From assembly GCA_035942915.1 (NCBI GenBank), contig DASZCR010000250.1, positions 1 through 6,799 of the forward strand: a stretch of DNA of 6,799 bases, given 5' to 3'. A program made the translations under genes and the position numbers. Below the pieces are notes generated by a model that searched no databases, was not told the origin of the DNA, and saw only the letters and a list, made by a program, of their open reading frames with translations. Source of the stretch: DASZCR01 sp035942915 (lineage in GTDB: Bacteria > Acidobacteriota > Blastocatellia > Pyrinomonadales > Pyrinomonadaceae). The first letter of the stretch is position 1. Each line of letters opens with the position of its first letter. Shown here one piece after another: positions 4,558-6,799 of this stretch.

Positions 4558-4992
4558 ATGGCTGAGCAACTTTACTCAATCTCGGAACTGTCAGCGCTGA
4601 CGACGCTCGACCGCGCGACGGTCAAAAAATATCTCGAAGGCGTGCCGCACGAGGGCGGTGCAAAGAACGCGAAAACCTACAGCTTGTCTGCCGCACTGCC
4701 AGCGCTGGTCGCTGGCCGCTCTGCGGAGATGGACGAGGCCAAACTCAGGAAGACTCAGGCTGAAGCTGACTTGAAGGAGCATGCGCTGGCGGTCGAGCGC
4801 GGCGAATTCTTACCAGTCAGGGAGGTCGAGAACCAGCGCGTCAAGGAGTGCCAGTGGCTCTTCAACCGGCTGCTCGCCCAACTCCCGCGCGAAATGTCGC
4901 AAGCGTTGTACAAGGCCGAATCGCCGGAGCAGATCATCGAGATTCTCAAACACGACATCGGGCGGGTGCTGAATGAGTGGCGCGATCTCTAA
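4558..4992 (+). CDS. Terminase small subunit, DUF1441/Nu1-like
   Basis: 144 residues. The N-terminus (LYSISELSALTTLDRATVKKYLEGVPHE) is a winged-helix/MerR-like DNA-binding domain as in Nu1 and DUF1441 phage proteins. It is followed by a Lys/Glu-rich helical segment (AKLRKTQAEADLKEHALAVERGE) and a C-terminal helical region that in this family serves oligomerisation and contact with the large subunit. Its role is to bind the packaging site and load the large terminase. I prefer ATG 4558, with GAGG 9 nt upstream, over the GTG at 4543. That GTG overlaps the upstream stop (GTGA) but has no ribosome-binding site close by; it would add five residues. The stop lies 17 nt inside the large-subunit gene, the coupling usual for terminase pairs. 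Confidence 0.82.
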   Translation: MAEQLYSISELSALTTLDRATVKKYLEGVPHEGGAKNAKTYSLSAALPALVAGRSAEMDEAKLRKTQAEADLKEHALAVERGEFLPVREVENQRVKECQWLFNRLLAQLPREMSQALYKAESPEQIIEILKHDIGRVLNEWRDL

Positions 4993-6799
4993 CCGGGTCG
5001 TCGAGACCTTCCGGCGGGCGCGGCAGACCGCCATCCCGCTCACGACGCTGAGTGTCAGCGCGTGGGCGGCCGCCTACCGCTATCTGCCCGCTGAGCGCGC
5101 CGACCAGTCCGGCCGCTGGCGCAACGAGGTCGTGCCTTACTTGGTCGAGCCGATGGACACGGTCGGCAAGCCCGGCGTCACCGAGATTATTTTCGTCAAG
5201 TCGGCGCAGGTGGGCGGCTCCGAATTCCTCAACAACGTGCTCGGCTACTTCGCGCACATCGAACCGTGCCCGATCCTCTTCGTCGCCGAAGACGAGAAAA
5301 AGGCCGAGGCATGGTCGAAAGAGTCTTTTGCTCCTACGGTGCGTGAAACCCCGGTGCTCAGTCGCCTGTTCGGCGCAGCGCGCGAGCGCGACAGCGGAAA
5401 CACGATTCAGGGGAAGATGTTCCCGGGCGGCCACCTCGCCATCGCGTGGGCGACGTCTCCGTCAACGCTCTCATCACGTCCCCGCCGCGTCGTCCTGATG
5501 GACGAGCGCGACGCCTTCCTCCCGACCAGAGAAGGCGACCCCGTCAAGCTGGCAGAGAAGAGAACCCTGACGTTTCGCGAGCGGAAGGTGATTATCAAGG
5601 TCTCGACCCCCCGCAACCGTCTGGAGAATCCGCCGGGCAGTGCGCCCGACGCGCCACGCTACTCGCCCATCGAGTGGGATTATGAATTGTCGGACAAGCG
5701 CAAGTATCACGTCCCTTGCCCGCACTGCGGCGAGTATCAGGTCCTCAGTTGGAAAAACGTCGTCTGGGACGACGGCGACCCGCTCAGCGCGGTCTATATG
5801 TGCGTGGCGAATGGCTGCGTCATCGAGCACGCGCACAAAGGCGAGATGCTGGCGCGCGGCCACTGGGTGGCGGAGAAACCGCTGACAGGCTGCGCGGGCT
5901 TCTGGATCAACGAACTCTATTCGCCCTTCACCTCCTGGGGCGAGATGGCGCGCGACTTCCTGAAGGCGAAGAAGAGTCCGGAAACCCTCAAAGTCTTCGT
6001 CAACACTTCGCTCGCGGAAGGGTGGGAAGACTTGGCGGAGATGGCGTCAATCGACGACCTAGCGGCCCGCTGCGAGCCCTATGAGGCGGAAGCGCCCGAC
6101 GGGGTCCTGGTGATTACGGCCAGCGCCGACATCCAGGGCGACCGGATCGAGACGGAGATCGTCGGATGGGGCCTCGACGACGAATCATGGTCGCTCGACT
6201 ACCGTGTAATCGAGGGAGACCCGGCGAAGCGTACCGTCTGGGACGAGTTGAAGGAATTGTGGCTCACGCCTCTCAGACGCTCAGACGGCACGGAGATGCG
6301 AGTCGCGGCCGCGTGCGTTGATTCGGGCGGCCACCATACCGATGAGGTCTATCGCTTCTGCGCGGAGAACGCTGGCCGCCGGTGGCGCGCCGTCAAGGGG
6401 GCGAACACGCCGGGCAAGCCGCTAGTGTCGAAGCCGACGATGCAGGGAAAGCCTCCGCACAGGGTGAAACTCTACACGGTCGGCACCGAGACGGCGAAGG
6501 ACACGCTGGCCGCGCGCCTGTCCATCGGCGAGTCCGGCCCCGGCTACTGTCACTTCCCCGAGGGGCGCGACGAAGACTACTTCAGGCAACTCCGGAGCGA
6601 ACGGCCGACGATGCGCGCTGGCGTCCGGCGCTGGGAGAAGGTTCGCGCCTCGATGCGTAACGAAGGGCTTGACCTTCGGGTCTATGCGACAGCCGCGCTC
6701 GCCATCCTCAATCCGAACTGGCGCGCGCTTAGAGCCGGGGTGCGCAAGCGCGCCGCTGAGACAGAGGTCGAAGCATCACCGCCGGGAGAGGCTGCAACA
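4973..6799 (+). CDS. Terminase large subunit, GpA family (partial, 3' end missing)
   Basis: 609 codons are open from ATG 4973 to the right edge with no stop. GpA-type terminases package phage DNA using an N-terminal ATPase and cut concatemers with a C-terminal nuclease. Visible landmarks: RWRNEVVPYLVEPMD (about 48-62); Walker A region KSAQVGGSE at 76-84, the same numbering as the corresponding lambda gpA segment; Walker B VVLMDE with likely catalytic Glu178; a zinc-finger-like pair CPHC (249-252) and C-x4-C (277, 282); and nuclease-domain motifs SADIQGDRIETEIVGWG (Asp386) and ACVDSGGHHTDEV (Asp450). The Walker A segment ends in Glu rather than Lys, a variant also seen in GpA relatives. A basic/acidic tail begins before the edge; lambda gpA is 641 residues, so only the last part is probably missing. 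It overlaps the small-subunit gene by 20 nt. Confidence 0.95.
   Translation, partial: MSGAISNRVVETFRRARQTAIPLTTLSVSAWAAAYRYLPAERADQSGRWRNEVVPYLVEPMDTVGKPGVTEIIFVKSAQVGGSEFLNNVLGYFAHIEPCPILFVAEDEKKAEAWSKESFAPTVRETPVLSRLFGAARERDSGNTIQGKMFPGGHLAIAWATSPSTLSSRPRRVVLMDERDAFLPTREGDPVKLAEKRTLTFRERKVIIKVSTPRNRLENPPGSAPDAPRYSPIEWDYELSDKRKYHVPCPHCGEYQVLSWKNVVWDDGDPLSAVYMCVANGCVIEHAHKGEMLARGHWVAEKPLTGCAGFWINELYSPFTSWGEMARDFLKAKKSPETLKVFVNTSLAEGWEDLAEMASIDDLAARCEPYEAEAPDGVLVITASADIQGDRIETEIVGWGLDDESWSLDYRVIEGDPAKRTVWDELKELWLTPLRRSDGTEMRVAAACVDSGGHHTDEVYRFCAENAGRRWRAVKGANTPGKPLVSKPTMQGKPPHRVKLYTVGTETAKDTLAARLSIGESGPGYCHFPEGRDEDYFRQLRSERPTMRAGVRRWEKVRASMRNEGLDLRVYATAALAILNPNWRALRAGVRKRAAETEVEASPPGEAAT

Noticed and set aside
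5052..6660. Several plus-strand frames inside the large terminase region, which could suggest a frameshifted gene
   Set aside because: The terminase frame is continuous from 4973 to 6799 with all expected motifs, so the others are shadows.
1..6799. tRNA genes, insertion sequences, integrase or attachment sites
   Set aside because: I saw no cloverleaf-like segment, transposase or recombinase motif, or flanking terminal inverted repeats. The 22-bp direct repeats are too few and too local to call attachment sites.

Overview
The window is a GC-rich stretch of a lambdoid-type tailed bacteriophage or prophage. Genes are tightly packed, with 1-20 nt overlaps. The right two thirds reads rightward as lysis cassette, then a minor tail protein Z-like gene, then terminase small and large subunits, broadly like the S-R-Rz, cos, Nu1-A order of phage lambda. 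A lipoprotein signal sequence, a GpA-type terminase and a GPZ-like protein suggest a bacterial host with a Gram-negative-type envelope. The sequence does not allow a firmer host call, and the window does not show whether this is a free phage, a prophage or a metagenome contig.

Layout. (1) 1-71: possible start of a leftward gene cut by the left edge. (2) 161-1084, minus strand: a 307-residue, very acidic protein built almost entirely from about 30 imperfect 9-residue repeats (roughly G-[ED]-I-x-x-P-P-[FY]-[AV]). These are grouped into a larger module of about 110 residues that occurs about twice. I recognise no family for it, and it is the most unusual object here. (3) 1085-1290: divergent intergenic region with a perfect 10-bp stem hairpin and weak promoter candidates for both directions. 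(4) 1291-1542, plus: small uncharacterised protein with a TTG start and a strong ribosome-binding site. (5) 1722-2216, plus: basic protein with a predicted C-terminal winged helix. It is flanked by two near-identical 22-bp direct repeats, one ahead of this gene and one ahead of the endolysin gene. (6) 2349-3953, plus: N-acetylmuramoyl-L-alanine amidase endolysin, a holin-like small membrane protein, a lipoprotein (possible outer spanin or lysis accessory) and a second small one-helix membrane protein. (7) 3953-4546: GPZ-like minor tail protein. (8) 4558-4992: DUF1441/Nu1-like small terminase. (9) 4973-6799: GpA-family large terminase, open to the right edge without a stop.

How they fit together: the amidase lacks a signal peptide and needs the membrane proteins next to it to reach the wall. 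The small terminase recognises phage DNA and passes it to the ATPase/nuclease GpA for packaging. The winged-helix protein and the paired direct repeats suggest, by inference only, a local regulatory circuit over the lysis-packaging transcript. The leftward repeat protein sits outside that operon, like the extra genes often found next to lysis modules.
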